DNA from: Daphnia pulex
Lineage: Eukaryota > Arthropoda > Branchiopoda > Diplostraca > Daphniidae
Length of the DNA stretch: 64,000 nt
NCBI RefSeq assembly: GCF_021134715.1
Contig: NC_060018.1
Coordinates: 1,550,001 to 1,614,000 of the forward strand
Direction: 5' to 3'
This document shows, piece by piece, positions 1-18,039 of this stretch (within the stretch, counting starts at the first letter, position 1; each line of letters starts with the position of its first letter). Below the pieces are notes generated by a model, which saw nothing but the letters and a program-made list of their open reading frames with translations, was not told the DNA's origin and ran no database searches. The translations under genes were made by a program, and so were the position numbers.

Positions 1-316
1 TAGACTGGGGCATCGGTGTAGTAATTCTGTTCAACGTAGCACGAAACCGCAGCTTTGGTGTAGCAAGTAGGGACTGCGCAATACTTCTCCGCCTCAGTTG
101 TGGTTGTGTAGATCGGGGCAGATTAGTACTTTGCCGCTTCGGTGTAGTATTCGACCGTCTTGGTGGAGAAATCAGCGGGAGCCTCGGTGTAGCAGCTGGG
201 AACAGAGTAGTATTTAGGAAAATCGGTGCAATAAGTAGCTGAGAACAGAGTAATACTTAGAAGGCTCGGTGTAGTAGGATAGGCAGTATACGTAGTCATG
301 TGGTGTCATCCGTCGC
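1..316 (-). pseudogene. Degenerate Tyr-rich tail of copy A
   Basis: Minus-strand DNA downstream of the copy A stop still encodes fragments such as NYYTDAPV, with codon patterns TACTAC and ACCGAG recurring about every 50-60 nt, but the frames are broken. It is closely similar to about 1060-1340 in copy B, where the corresponding frame (972-1337) is open for 121 codons. It is either the former 3' part of copy A behind a new stop, or a further exon. The unit runs off the left edge of the window. Confidence 0.4.
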
Positions 317-695
317 CTAGATGGTGTAGTAACTCAGGGCAGAGTAATACTTCAGGGCATCAGTGTAGTGGCTCGGGGCAGCGTAATTTGTGGTATAAAA
401 CTCCGGTGCTTTGGTGGTGTAGTACTTGAAGACATCGGTGCAGGAACTGGTCGTTGCGTAAGTTGAGTAGGAAGGCGGCAGCGTTGCGGTTTGATTTCCG
501 CCATACCAAGGAGACATCGCTACACCAGCAGTCGACCCAGCCATCAACGATACAACACCCAACAGAAGCACGACGCCATAGTTGACTTAAACAGTAAATA
601 AATTGAAACATTAATATTAAATATTGCATATTAACAAATAGAAAAAAAATGTAACTGATATTTAACTCAATGTAAAAATAAGAATATTTACCCAT
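317..695 (-). CDS. Tyr/Thr-rich secreted protein, tandem copy A
   Basis: Two-exon model: exon 1 is only ATG plus one base (692-695, followed by GTAAAT); exon 2 is 317-585, entered through a TTTAAG acceptor. The joined frame gives about 90 residues. The N-terminus MVNYGVVLLLGVVSLMAGST is a convincing signal peptide. The mature part is rich in Tyr-Tyr-Thr and Thr-Lys-Ala-Pro motifs (FKYYTTKAPE, ALKYYS). I know such low-complexity Tyr-rich proteins from Daphnia-like genomes, where a cuticle or secreted structural role is assumed; no enzymatic domain is visible. The stop at 317 comes early: the DNA to the left (1-316) continues the same Tyr-rich pattern as copy B, so this copy may itself be truncated by mutation. 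The order signal peptide, spacer, repeats matches copy B at 780-1723. Confidence 0.5.
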
Positions 696-779
696 AATTG
701 CGAATCGGTTACACGATGAGGAAAGCAGTTGGTGACAGATAGGGCACTGCAGTTCGGGCACTTCTTTTTTTTTGAAGAC

Positions 780-1723
780 ACCTTTTACGCACAGTAATAC
801 TTCGGGACGTAGGTGTAGTAGCTCGGGGAAGCGCAGGTTGTAGTTAGTACTTGAGCGCTTCAGTGTTGTAGTAATGCGGGGCCTCGGTGTAGTAGGCAGG
901 GGTAGCATACATAGACGTGCAGAATGCCGGTGCCTTAGTGATGTAGTACTTGGGAGCCTCGGTGTAGTAAACTAGGCAGCATGCGTTGTTGTAGGCGGCT
1001 TCTTCGGTGTAGTACTTGGGGGCTGCGGTGTAGCGTAGGTCGTGGTGTAGTGAACTGGAGCATCAGTGTAGTATTTCTGTTCAACGTAGTACGAAAGAGC
1101 AGCTTCTGTGCAGTAAGTCGGGACAGCGCAATACTTGGCCGCCTCAGTTACGGTTGTGTAGATCGGGGCAGAGTAGTACTTTGCCGCTTCGGTGCAGCAA
1201 TCAGCGGGAGCCTCGGTGTAGCAACTGGGAACAGAGTAGTATTTAGGAAAATCGGTGCAATAAGTAGATGAGAACAGAGTAATACTTAGGAGCCTCGGTG
1301 TATGAGCCTCGGAGGATGGGGCAGCACGCGTAGTCATCCTCCGTCGCCTTGGTGGTGTAGTAACTCGGGGCAGAGTAATACTTCAGGGCGTCAGTGTAGT
1401 GGCTCGGGGAATCGTAAGTTGTGCTTCCGGTGCTTTAGTGGTGTAGTACTTGAAGACTTCGGTGCAGTAACTGGTCGTTGCGTAAGTTGATTTTGGGTAG
1501 TAAGGCGGCGGCGTTGCGGTTTGGTATCCGTCATACCAAGAAGACATCGGTACACCTGTGGTCGACCCAGCCATCAATGATTCACCCACACAACAGCAGC
1601 ACTGCGCCATAGTTTGCTAGACAATTATAAATTTTAACACAAAAAATTACATAATAACAGGCATACATAAACAAAAGAAGGATTGATACCAAACTCTATG
1701 TTAAAGACAGAATATTTACCCAT
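780..1723 (-). pseudogene. Tyr/Thr-rich secreted protein, tandem copy B (frameshifted)
   Basis: This is a second copy with the same architecture: a start exon of ATG plus one base at 1720-1723 (followed by GTAAAT), then an exon entered at 1616. The signal peptide begins MANYGAVLLLCG and then hits TGA. Compared with copy A there is one extra base in this stretch, so the frame shifts inside the signal peptide. Downstream the Tyr-rich sequence is open in pieces: 1383-1610 (TSYCTEVFKYYTTKAPE), 972-1337 (TEAAKYYSAP, EQKYYTDAPV) and about 780-970 (TKAPAF, YYTEAPHYYN, then a stop). Frames switch between the pieces. A TATA box lies upstream at 1809-1817. Best read as a recently disabled copy; a sequencing error at one base cannot be excluded for the first break. 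Confidence 0.55.
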
Positions 1724-1808
1724 GGATGCGAACTGACAGACAGAGCGCTGCAGTTGTTGCCGTGTCTGAGATGCTCCCTCGACTGATTTACCTTCGCCTT
1801 TTCTCTCT

Positions 1809-1817
1809 CCTTTTATA
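1809..1817 (-). promoter_or_regulatory. TATA box of Tyr-rich copy B
   Basis: On the minus strand TATAAAAGG lies about 90 nt upstream of the start-codon exon at 1723. It is a canonical TATA box at a plausible distance for a short 5' leader. No equally good box was seen before copy A. Confidence 0.5.
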
Positions 1818-1880
1818 CGATTTTTTGATCACCCTCACCTCTTAAGCCTTGCGGCTATTGTAGCTGCTTGAAAATGATGA

Positions 1881-2324
1881 AACACGTCCCGTTCTAACCC
1901 AGCCTCTACACCACTGCATGACACGTTTTATGTAATGATCTCCGTGACCTTCGAATGTGAAGGACACGCGGACTGCCCTTTCCTTTTGCAGGTTGAAGTT
2001 TCTGGGGATGGGTCTACAACAACCAATATCAAAATCGATCAAAATGAAAATGGTTGTGTAAACACATCCCGTTCTCACCCAACCTCTTTTTGACAAGTTT
2101 TACGTGCCTTATTTCCTTTTGCAGGTTGTCGTTGCTGGGGATGGGTCTACAACAACCAATATCAAAACGAATACCAAATGGTTATGTAACACATCCCGTT
2201 CGCACCCAACCTCTACACCACTGCATGACAAGTTTTACGTGCCTTTCCTTCTGCAGGTTTACGTTGCTGGGGATTGGAATGGGTCTACAATAACCAATAT
2301 AAAAATTAATACCAAATGATTATG
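1881..2324. repeat. Three tandem units of about 127-180 bp
   Basis: Three head-to-tail units start at about 1881, 2061 and 2188. Each carries, in order: ACATCCCGTTC with a CACCCAACCTC-like block, (CCACTGCATG)ACAAGTTTTACGTG, a pyrimidine-rich CTTTTGCAGGTT-like block, GCTGGGGATGGGTCTACAA, then AACCAATAT and ACCAAATGGTTATG. Unit 1 is longer because of an insertion; unit 2 lacks the CCACTGCATG part. The plus-strand frame through units 2 and 3 is open but has no recognisable domain, so I call it a repeat and not a gene. Confidence 0.7.
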
Positions 2325-3157
2325 GCTTAAAACTCACTTTATACCAATTGAAATTAACAATGGCTCCTAAACTTTTCAAAAGGTTTTCTACCTAATTAGA
2401 CTTCATCATCTCGAATTATTACCACTGTGGTAAACTGTGGTGGTTTTTTTACCTGAAAACCATTAACGATTTAGTACGTGGTATGGTATCAGTTGACCCG
2501 AATAAATTTCTCTTGGACCTCTTATTAGGGCTTCCCTGATAGATAATTTAAAAGCAGTCTACAATCAACACGAGCAAACAAGACAAAATATTTTGAGAGT
2601 AGCTGCAGAACTTAACCACAGGAGTTTGACTCACGTTTTTTTTTTCAGCTGTGATGTCCTCTGCTTCTTCGACGATTTCCGAATCCGTTAGCTTCATCTG
2701 ACTGAAGAAGATTTAGACGCTCAGTTCTTCAAAGAGCACTTCCATTTTGGCAATGCTCGACGTCATACAGCGTACCAGTGTGGAAAACTGTTCTACCATA
2801 ACCAACAATGGTATTAGCGATTCGACATTCAACCACGATATAATAGGAATTCCTATTATATCGTGATTCAACTAAGAATGAATTTAGCGGTACCCACCCC
2901 GCTATTTACATCGTCGTTCTTTGCTTCTCCGTTCTTTTCTTCTTCTTGATCAAGACGTTGCTGGTCTTGATTATCGCGTGCATGGTGGAGACGATCAACA
3001 AACACAACACAGCTTCTGTCAAACCAAGAACATGAATCATTAGCAGTTGACAAGACGGGTACCATTCAGAAATATCTACCTTGACGGCGCTATAAACTCT
3101 CGAGTCTGCTGATTCAAGAGAATCAGTTTTTGAGCAATAGTACTAACTAAGAGTTTG
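2325..3157. other. No gene recognised
   Basis: Apart from the palindrome at 2834-2865, I see only a short minus-strand open frame (2868-3065) with an acidic, Gln/Glu-rich composition and no splice or domain support. A pyrimidine tract ending TTTCAG at about 2648 on the plus strand resembles a splice acceptor, but no exon could be followed from it. Confidence 0.3.
2834..2865. repeat. Perfect 32-bp palindrome
   Basis: CACGATATAATAGG followed by AATT and then the exact reverse complement, with no spacer and no mismatch. It sits in otherwise gene-poor DNA. Confidence 0.9.
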
Positions 3158-3312
3158 TACCGGACGGTCTATTTAATAAACAATGTTGTATAAATATGCT
3201 TGTTAATCAAGTTGTTATCTATATATATTTAATTAATGAATAACAATTTATAAAATGAAAACATTATATGGTTTTTTATACTTGTTTTATTTATTAAACA
3301 AACCGTCCGGTA
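3158..3312. repeat. Small inverted-repeat element (MITE-like)
   Basis: About 28 bp arms face each other: 3158-3186 begins TACCGGACGGTCTATTTAAT and 3282-3312 is its near reverse complement, ending TTAAACAAACCGTCCGGTA. Between them lie about 95 bp of very AT-rich DNA without a reading frame. The size and structure fit a miniature inverted-repeat element or a strong hairpin. Target duplications were not evident. Confidence 0.5.
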
Positions 3313-4756
3313 AAAAGTGCAGCCAGTCAAGCAGGGGGAGACACTGCCCGACTGACTCTACCAGGGAGATTACCCGGCCGTGGTTTAGAGAACCCGGAAA
3401 AAGAGCGAAGAGAGCTGAAGAGCAGTTATTATGAGAGCAATGCATCATAGTAGGCTTACAGATTTCATCGAATCTTGCGCCTTGCAAGTCCCCGTTCGAC
3501 CAAACATCTCCCTTCCTCCTGGTTGTCGCAGCGAGTGAGTGACCACCGGCGGGCGTTGGTTAGTGGTTATTTAGGGAAACGGGGCCACTGAAGAAGGGAG
3601 CCCAGATATGCACCTGTAATTTGTCTACATCTACATAATTTATTGACGAGTCTTGAATTTCAGCAACCTCTCCTCAGTTTCACCAATGGGTCAAGTCTAT
3701 GGAACGGCAGCATACGATTCAACTGAAAAAAGAAAAGACTTTAATTCAAAGTTAATAACTGAACGAAACATCAAGCATTACCTCAACGCCGGTACAGGTA
3801 GCAAGAGACGATTATCGCCAAATGCAACCGATAAAATAAGACCGGCAGCCATCAGGCAGCATAGACTATTTTAACCAACTGTTCAACAATGCATATACTG
3901 CATGGACACCAACATAGACAAATGACACATTTAAGTGTGATGTTGAACTGCAAGTCTGCACAAGCTCCATTTCAGAGCATCTCTCAACTGGAAAGGGACT
4001 GCAAAACCACTGTACACCAAACAGCAACAACGTAAACAGCTCCAACTGACCAAAAACTCCTACAAAACAAAAGAACATTATGAAACAATAACATTTTGAA
4101 ATGTGAAAAAAGGGAACCAATAATAAAATTTACTTCATTTAAAATTAATAATAAAATTAAATTGAAAAAGAAACCAGGAAAGAATTCTGTACATCAACTA
4201 GTTCCAATATGTTATAAAAATTTTATAATACTGAGTGGGAATTTTCATTCTAGTTGGATTAGAAGAAAATTGAAAAAAAAAACTCGGTGGAAGCTGATTA
4301 ACAGTATGGCTATCTTTGAACGGAAACAATTATTTGGAAAGACGAAATCTGGTATGCCAGAAATCTTACCCATAATTTTCTACAATTTAATCTAATCTTA
4401 AACTTGTCAATTGAATACAAAATTAAAAAGCAAAAAAAATCAAGACTTCACAAGTTACAACCAATAACATCAATCAAATTACCAATTCAAGAAGTCTTCC
4501 TGTTGTGACAATAGCGATAACAACAGCTTGATAAACTGTATGCAGCAGCTGCAGCTCAATTTGACTCCATCATACCTTTCTCACTAGCTGGCTGCAACAA
4601 AACCACGTTGATGCTACAACAGCCATGAAGCTTAGACTTTGTCGTGTTCTCAATTTCTGCATCAGTTGAGCAAAGGGATCTCCGTCTTTAACCTAAACAT
4701 CAACTAATAAAACCTATTGCATAATTGCAGGGAAATTTATCAACAACTTTACTTTA
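3313..4756. other. AT-rich intergenic DNA and probable 3' UTR
   Basis: No coding exon could be supported. Short frames at 3653-3874 (plus) and 3866-4120 (minus) have no domain, no signal and no splice partners. The right-hand part (about 4500-4756) lies directly downstream of the small minus-strand gene at 4757-5188 and is probably its 3' UTR. Confidence 0.35.
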
Positions 4757-5188
4757 CTAGCTCTGAAGTGTTTCTGCACGAGATGAGAGGTACGGCTCCG
4801 ACATTTCGGCAAAATGGACAGCAGTTTCGACCCACGTCGTTACATTATTTGGCCAAGTGAAATTATATGCCAGATTGCCTGTAAATTCAGACAGAAAAGT
4901 TAAGATTAATCAAATTTAAGAAAAAACTAGCATTACCAATTACATTTCATAGCTGAAAATGTAGATCGACACCGCAATTCCGTATGAATTTGGAATACAC
5001 TTCCAGTCAGAGTCTGGGAAACAAATGGCAAATATTTCGTCCTCACGAAGACACTCGCGTCACCTGGTGGATGGGGGACAATCCATTTTAGCCACCTACC
5101 GACAGCCAAAAGATTTCTCACGATTACCACGTTGAACAGGTACGGAACGGATGGTGGATTGCTTTCCGAACTTTCCGAAGCTTAACAT
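4757..5188 (-). CDS. Small two-exon hypothetical protein (60 residues)
   Basis: Exons 5128-5188 and 4757-4878 join in phase across a 249-nt intron (GTAATC donor, TTTACAG acceptor) to give 60 residues from ATG to TAG. The N-terminus MLSFGKFGKQSTIRSVPVQR is basic and hydroxylated with no acidic residue, like a mitochondrial presequence. The second exon reads GNLAYNFTWPNNVTTWVETA and ends SSRAETLQS. I do not recognise the family. A longer open frame inside the intron (4933-5130) is the alternative, but it does not join to the second exon in frame. The first exon is GC-richer than its AT-rich surroundings, which favours coding. It could be a small inner-membrane or matrix subunit; that is inference only. 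Confidence 0.4.
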
Positions 5189-5676
5189 CACGATTCACGA
5201 GAAATGAATAATCAAATAAACATCACATACAAGTCGCTCGTCGTTGTTGAGAAAGTAAAATGTAATGTGTAACCGAGCGTGAACCCGAAATTTTTATCAC
5301 AATTTTTCTTAGATTTATTAAATTTGCGGAACCGTTACAAATAGACGAAAGATGACACAGCAAAACTAGAACTGGAAATTTCAACAGTAGCGAGTAAAAC
5401 GGAACACATTTTAAGTGATATATTTAGGAAATAATCAATGATCACATGATCACAGCTTTGAGTTTTACGCTTACAATTTTTCTCGAGTAAACTTATTCTG
5501 CCGGGAAAACGCATTTTCTTTGCTCTTTTCAATATCCACGAAGAATCGATAAATATACGTCATTTGGCGAAAATCGCATATCATCAATTCGATCTTTCAC
5601 TTGGGCAGACAAATTATCCGGATTGTTTTTGTTTATTTTTTTTTGCCGCGGCTAGAGGACTATTAAAATTTCCGCT
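5189..5676. other. Intergenic, no gene seen
   Basis: AT-rich spacer between the small gene and the coiled-coil gene. It should hold the promoter of the former and the 3' UTR of the latter. The minus-strand frame 5335-5532 lacks support. Confidence 0.3.
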
Positions 5677-6588
5677 TTAATTAAAATCCTTACTGTGTCC
5701 ATGTGGTGGGGAAGTATTCAGTAAATTATAGCTCCATAGGCATCTTACAGATCTTTTCCCTTTTTGCCCGAAGACAAGTCCGTAATCTCTTGTCGTTACC
5801 ACAGATAGTAACTTTTCTTCGAGTTCTTCTTTAACAACTTCACTATCGACTTTGGAGTGGGGATCAGTTTTTTTCGGGAGGGGGGACTCTGAACGTTCCG
5901 TTGTGATCAAGTCACACATGCCATCTTCTTCCTTTTTACAAGTTTTGAGTCGTTGATTTTCAAAAGAATCTATTCTCGATTCTGTATGGGCAATGCGTTT
6001 TCTCTGACGAGTATTCAGCAACTCTAGTTCAGCAATCCGTGATTTGCTAACTTGTAGTTCAGAGCGCACTTGCAGTTCTTGGTTTAAACTGGCTGCACCT
6101 CGGAGGTGCTCTGTTGTGAGAGCAGCCTGCAAATCTTGAATTTTTGACTTGAATCGAGCTTCGTTTTTCTCACGCGCTAACACGGTAGACACCAGTTCTT
6201 TTTTTTCCCGCTCGTACTCCTCACGCATGGCATCAAACTCCTCCAACGCACTTTTCATTGCAAGCGTCTGCAAATCATACTTCTCTTGCCAGCGGCGGAC
6301 AGCCGTCAGAAGTTCGTCTCTCTGTGAAGCCAATTCGTTTCTTTCTTTTACTACTTTGGAAAAATCTGTTGTTGCCAAAAGGATTTTGTTCTTTAAGTTG
6401 CAGTTTTCCGAATACAATACAGATCGAAATTCCGATTCAACTGGTTTCAGGGGTGTTGAGGAATTTTCTTTCGCGTTCGGATTGGTGTCGTGAAGAGTTA
6501 ATTTGGATTTTAAAGTTTCATACCAAAAATAGGCAAAAATCACGGTTGCAGAAACAACTAAGCCAATAGACCAGAGCAAATCAATCAT
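5677..6588 (-). CDS. Membrane-anchored coiled-coil protein, single exon
   Basis: 303 residues from the first real ATG (6588); the open frame begins slightly upstream but without ATG. Residues about 4-22 (LLWSIGLVVSATVIFAYFW) form one hydrophobic helix followed by a basic stretch, so an N-terminal signal anchor or membrane anchor is likely. Residues about 60-210 are a long coiled coil rich in Glu, Lys, Arg and Leu (KERNELASQRDELLTAVRRW, EEYEREKKELV). The tail is charged and Ser/Pro-containing (ERSESPLPKKTDPHSK). This layout resembles ER or Golgi tethering and scaffold proteins, but I cannot assign a family. A possible splice donor (CT|GTAAGA) near 5742 would replace the last 22 or so residues; no partner exon was found, so I keep the simple frame ending at 5677. 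Confidence 0.65.
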   Translation of the reverse strand: MIDLLWSIGLVVSATVIFAYFWYETLKSKLTLHDTNPNAKENSSTPLKPVESEFRSVLYSENCNLKNKILLATTDFSKVVKERNELASQRDELLTAVRRWQEKYDLQTLAMKSALEEFDAMREEYEREKKELVSTVLAREKNEARFKSKIQDLQAALTTEHLRGAASLNQELQVRSELQVSKSRIAELELLNTRQRKRIAHTESRIDSFENQRLKTCKKEEDGMCDLITTERSESPLPKKTDPHSKVDSEVVKEELEEKLLSVVTTRDYGLVFGQKGKRSVRCLWSYNLLNTSPPHGHSKDFN

Positions 6589-7751
6589 TTTTAGAAAATG
6601 TTGCAAGGGCTATATCTCAATCAATATAGATAGGAAACGTATGGATTCGTAGAAACAGTTTGGTGCTCGTCGATGACCAAAGGTTAGATAAGCGCAACTG
6701 TCCGTGGACTCAGAAAAACCTTTTCCCTTCCGGAATATTCCTAATCAACTTTGCTTCTTGGGTGAACTGGAAAAAGCAATGGGACTTTTAAAGGGTAAAT
6801 GAAATAACGGCATGAAGTAAAACGTTGAATGACGATAGGGATGTAGCGTTGGCTAAACGTTTGACGCAGGTCGTAGTCTTCGTAAATGTTTTGGGAATCT
6901 ATCGGAAATTAAATAATTCTTAATTTTCTTATCACTAGTAGTAAAATCCAGTTGTGTAAGTATTTTCAAGCGTGACTTGATTACTTACAAGAACTCAGCG
7001 AATCTGGCAGCACTAACAAATATCCAGTTCCTTGCTAATCATCTGAGAAAGGTAACTCACAATCCTTACACTGGCTAGACACAACTAGAAAATCAATAAG
7101 ACTTACAGCACAGGGCAATAAGGAAACGGGAGGGCTTCTTCAGTCAAAGACGACAAAACATGAGTGAACCCTTCATCTTTGACTATGGACCTATATACGT
7201 TTGGAATAAACATCAAGTAGGATTCTTGGAAAAGCTAGGTAAGGGTGGGAAGTCAAGGTATCCTTTGAGATATAGGCCCGGCCAGCAATAGCTTTAGTAC
7301 CTAACAAGAAGTCGACCTTGATGGGTTAGCCAGAATTAGATAAGCGCTATAACAAATGAATAAGCTCGTATTAGTATAATCATTCACGAAATGCATTATT
7401 TCCACTAACAATTTTCAATTAGACCACACCATAAATAATACCTTATTAACTTCGCTGCACTGGTGACTGAGCCAGAGAAATCGATGTTGCTGGTACTGAA
7501 GTAAAAGTAAGAATTAGTAGGCCTATGTTTGGTTAGTTGGTGTTTAAACTGAGAAGCAGGATTAGTTTCCTCTTAATCTATTAGTTCACCGTGAACTATT
7601 CTTCTCTAGTTTTTATCATGCGGAATAAGTGATTGCTTTTCATTCGTGAAGGACGGAAGTCCAGATGAATGTAACACAATAAGGTATAAATTGGAACATT
7701 TTTAGTTTGCAACCATAACAGTAGCAATTACATGATCTGACTATAAAAGAA
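6589..7751. other. Intergenic, no gene seen
   Basis: About 1.1 kb without an open frame worth following on either strand. It presumably holds the 5' region of the coiled-coil gene and the 3' UTR of the mS22 gene. No repeat stands out. Confidence 0.3.
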
Positions 7752-9127
7752 TCAATTAGATGCATTGTTTTGTTGGCTGTGAACTTCCCGTCGTTGCTTT
7801 TCGATTTCCAAAAATGATTGCCAAGCCAACTCTAACGCCGGTTTTTTGAGAGCCGGTCCTTGGATATAATTCTAAAATGGTGAAAATGGTTTTCAATTAT
7901 AATTAATAATCTGGCATAATCTGGACAGAACCTTAATCTAAATTGCATTTCGGGAAATACCTCGATTAGTTGGAATTCATCAACTTCAGTGGGTGAGGTA
8001 TCATCAGCGACTGTATGAAAGAGGCGAACTAGATTAGCAGCAGCGTCAATGTCCTTCGAATTAATGAAATGAAACAGGAGATTGTCCATTTTCTTGCTGA
8101 GTACTAGATGCAACACCATCGGTCCAAAATGGCGAGTTGGTCTCAGGGAAGTGTATTTAGTGTTTTCATCGACAAAGTCATATGTCTTTCTTGTTACGCT
8201 AATGTATTCTGGGTCGTCTGGATCAAATTGTGCACACGCTCGGTCAAGCACAAATTCGAATTCATCTCGATCAAGGCAATTCTTAAAAATTCAAAAATTA
8301 TATTAACTTGGTGAAATATAAAGAAAGTTTCTGTGTAAAAATTTAATACCTGAATGTTACCTTCTTCAAACATTTTAGGTACATTAATTTTTCGTCCTGG
8401 AACAGGGAAGTAAATTTGACACATCCTTTGTCTCTCTTCCCAGGATGCTTCTCGAAGGACACCATTTGGATCTCTGACAACAACTTCACGATTCTACAAA
8501 ATGGCAATGATAATACAGATAGTCAATCAACTTCAATCAATGACAACTTACATCACAACTTACTCTATTTGTAATTCCTTGTGATATGTTAATAAAAACA
8601 TATTTGCTATCATCAAAACCTTGCAGTTCTGGATTAAAGGAATAGATCTTTTTGATCGGATTCCTTTCTTTAAGAAGTGGTGGCATCTGAAGTTTCCTTT
8701 TTAGCTTTACCTCCATCTCTGCCATAACATGATCAACTTCAGCTTGTGTTAAAAGCTCATACTTGGGAGGTTCTAGTCGTTCTCCTAGTTTTCTGTTGTG
8801 AAACACCTTATCACAGTCACGGCCGGTAAGTCTTTCAAGTAAGGTTTGCACATTTTCTTTGAAAAAAACCTCACCGGGATCACGAGAATATCCTGCGAGC
8901 AAAAAATGTCCCATTCTGATTCTAAAATTGGAATTAGTAATAATTCGTTTACCTGGTTCCAGTGCAGATGCATTTAATAAATTACTTGAAACTGAAAACT
9001 TTGCCACTCCATGTTTTAGAATGGGGAAATATCGAAATTTGCTAAACGTAAACATAGCAGCTCTCGTGGCCATTTTCACCGCTGCGACTGGAAGCAGAAC
9101 AGACGACACTGATTGGAACGTTGCCAT
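7752..9127 (-). CDS. MRPS22: Mitochondrial ribosomal protein mS22
   Basis: Structural protein of the mitochondrial small ribosomal subunit, specific to mitochondrial ribosomes. Exons: 8564-9127, 8350-8493, 7961-8281, 7752-7871; all junctions are GT-AG and phase 0, giving 382 residues against about 360 in the human protein. Family stretches that I recognise include PPKYELLTQAEVDHVMAEME and LKMPP-like (LQMPPLLKERNPI), SKYVFINISQGI, REVVVRDPNGVLREASWEER, CAQFDPDDPEYISVTRKTYD and RPTRHFGPMV. The N-terminus (MATFQSVSS... with Arg/Lys and no acidic residues) fits a mitochondrial presequence. The start is the first ATG in the frame; a second ATG lies shortly downstream. Exon 1 contains a possible in-frame 60-nt intron (about 8894-8953), listed under findings. 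Confidence 0.93.
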
Positions 9128-9623
9128 GTCACACAAATGTGTTTATCGTTGAAATGTGTGCGCAGCGGAGCGGCAGCCGGCCAGGCCAATGAGCAGCAAT
9201 GAGCGAGAAGCGACCCAAAAGTTTTTTGCTATAAATCGATCATAAAGCGCGTGAAAGAATAAATAATTGTATTCATACTGATATAATTCTTATATGAATT
9301 ACGAGCAATCAATATCTTTTCATTCACCTATTCTGCTGTGATGATTAATCGACTTTCCCAGCACACATGACTAATTTTTTTTTTGAAATTTCATCCAGTA
9401 TCGTTTCGGAAAAAATTATCGGAGTTTTAACCCATTTAAAAATTTCTGAGATAAAGTTCAATTTATATATTTTGTTAAGCGATCATAACAGTGCCGTAAA
9501 ACAAAGGGTAGTGAATAAACGTTGGATAGGGGAAGTGTTGAAGAACAAGTAGCTTCAAACATAAAAACTGGGTGGGTTAAAACAATAACACTCTGGAATT
9601 TCAGGTAACAAGGAGTAGAAAGA
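9128..9623. other. Intergenic spacer
   Basis: About 500 bp between the 5' end of the mS22 gene and the stop codon of the protease gene, which point the same way. It should contain the mS22 promoter and the protease 3' UTR. The plus-strand frame 9367-9552 has no support. Confidence 0.3.
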
Positions 9624-17489
<7,866 letters not shown>

Positions 17490-17591
17490 TTGGGTAGCAT
17501 AGAAAATGTCGATGGTGAAATCGTGCAACTAATTCAATACCTACAATTAAGAAAAATTTCTGAAACGCAACTTAACTTCGGTGATTTTCCT

Positions 17592-18039
17592 TCAAAAAAG
17601 CCAATCGCCACAGGTTGGGAAACTTCCTGGAATGGGCGGAAAGTCTTCGTGTCCGCCAACTTTAAAAATGAGTCCCATTCCGATTTCCATGTGGAACTCC
17701 AGGTGACAATGGAACAGCCAGTAGCCTGAATTGCACAATACAGTATATCAGATCAAAGATAATGGAATAACTGCACGTTCCTACCTGGGTTAGTTGCCGT
17801 AAAACGAATGATTGTGTATCCGCCATCGGGGATAGCAACCGTGTCTTTGATGGGAGCATCGACTAAATTCCTGTGGATTAATCCATTTTCATCCATGGCT
17901 CGAATCTGGTCAACATTGACACTACTGGTGACGCGCTCCATCGCCACCACCCAGAAGGAGTAGCCGTGAAGATGAAATGGATGTGAATGTGATCAAGATG
18001 ATTTTTTACATCGACAATCACTGTATCACCTTGGCAGAC
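17592..18039 (-). pseudogene. Laccase pseudogene with internal deletion (exons 3, 10, 11 remnants)
   Basis: Three remnants of the laccase gene pattern lie in order. (1) 17995-18039 matches the start of exon 3 ([15 protein letters not shown]), with its acceptor intact. (2) It is fused directly, out of frame, to the body of exon 10 (about 17785-17990: [43 protein letters not shown]), which keeps its donor. (3) Exon 11 (acceptor at 17726) reads [20 protein letters not shown], keeping the copper ligands, but meets a stop at 17592. Everything between mid exon 3 and the 5' part of exon 10 is gone, including two copper motifs and the central domain. It is closest to the gene at 19110-22283. It cannot make a working oxidase. 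Confidence 0.85.

Noticed and set aside
1..1723. Regular repeats suggesting a CRISPR array
   Set aside because: The periodicity comes from Tyr/Thr-rich coding repeats; spacers are not unique and the genome is eukaryotic.
4933..5130. 65-codon minus-strand frame
   Set aside because: It occupies the intron of the small two-exon gene; reading on from its end into 4757-4878 gives a stop within a few codons.
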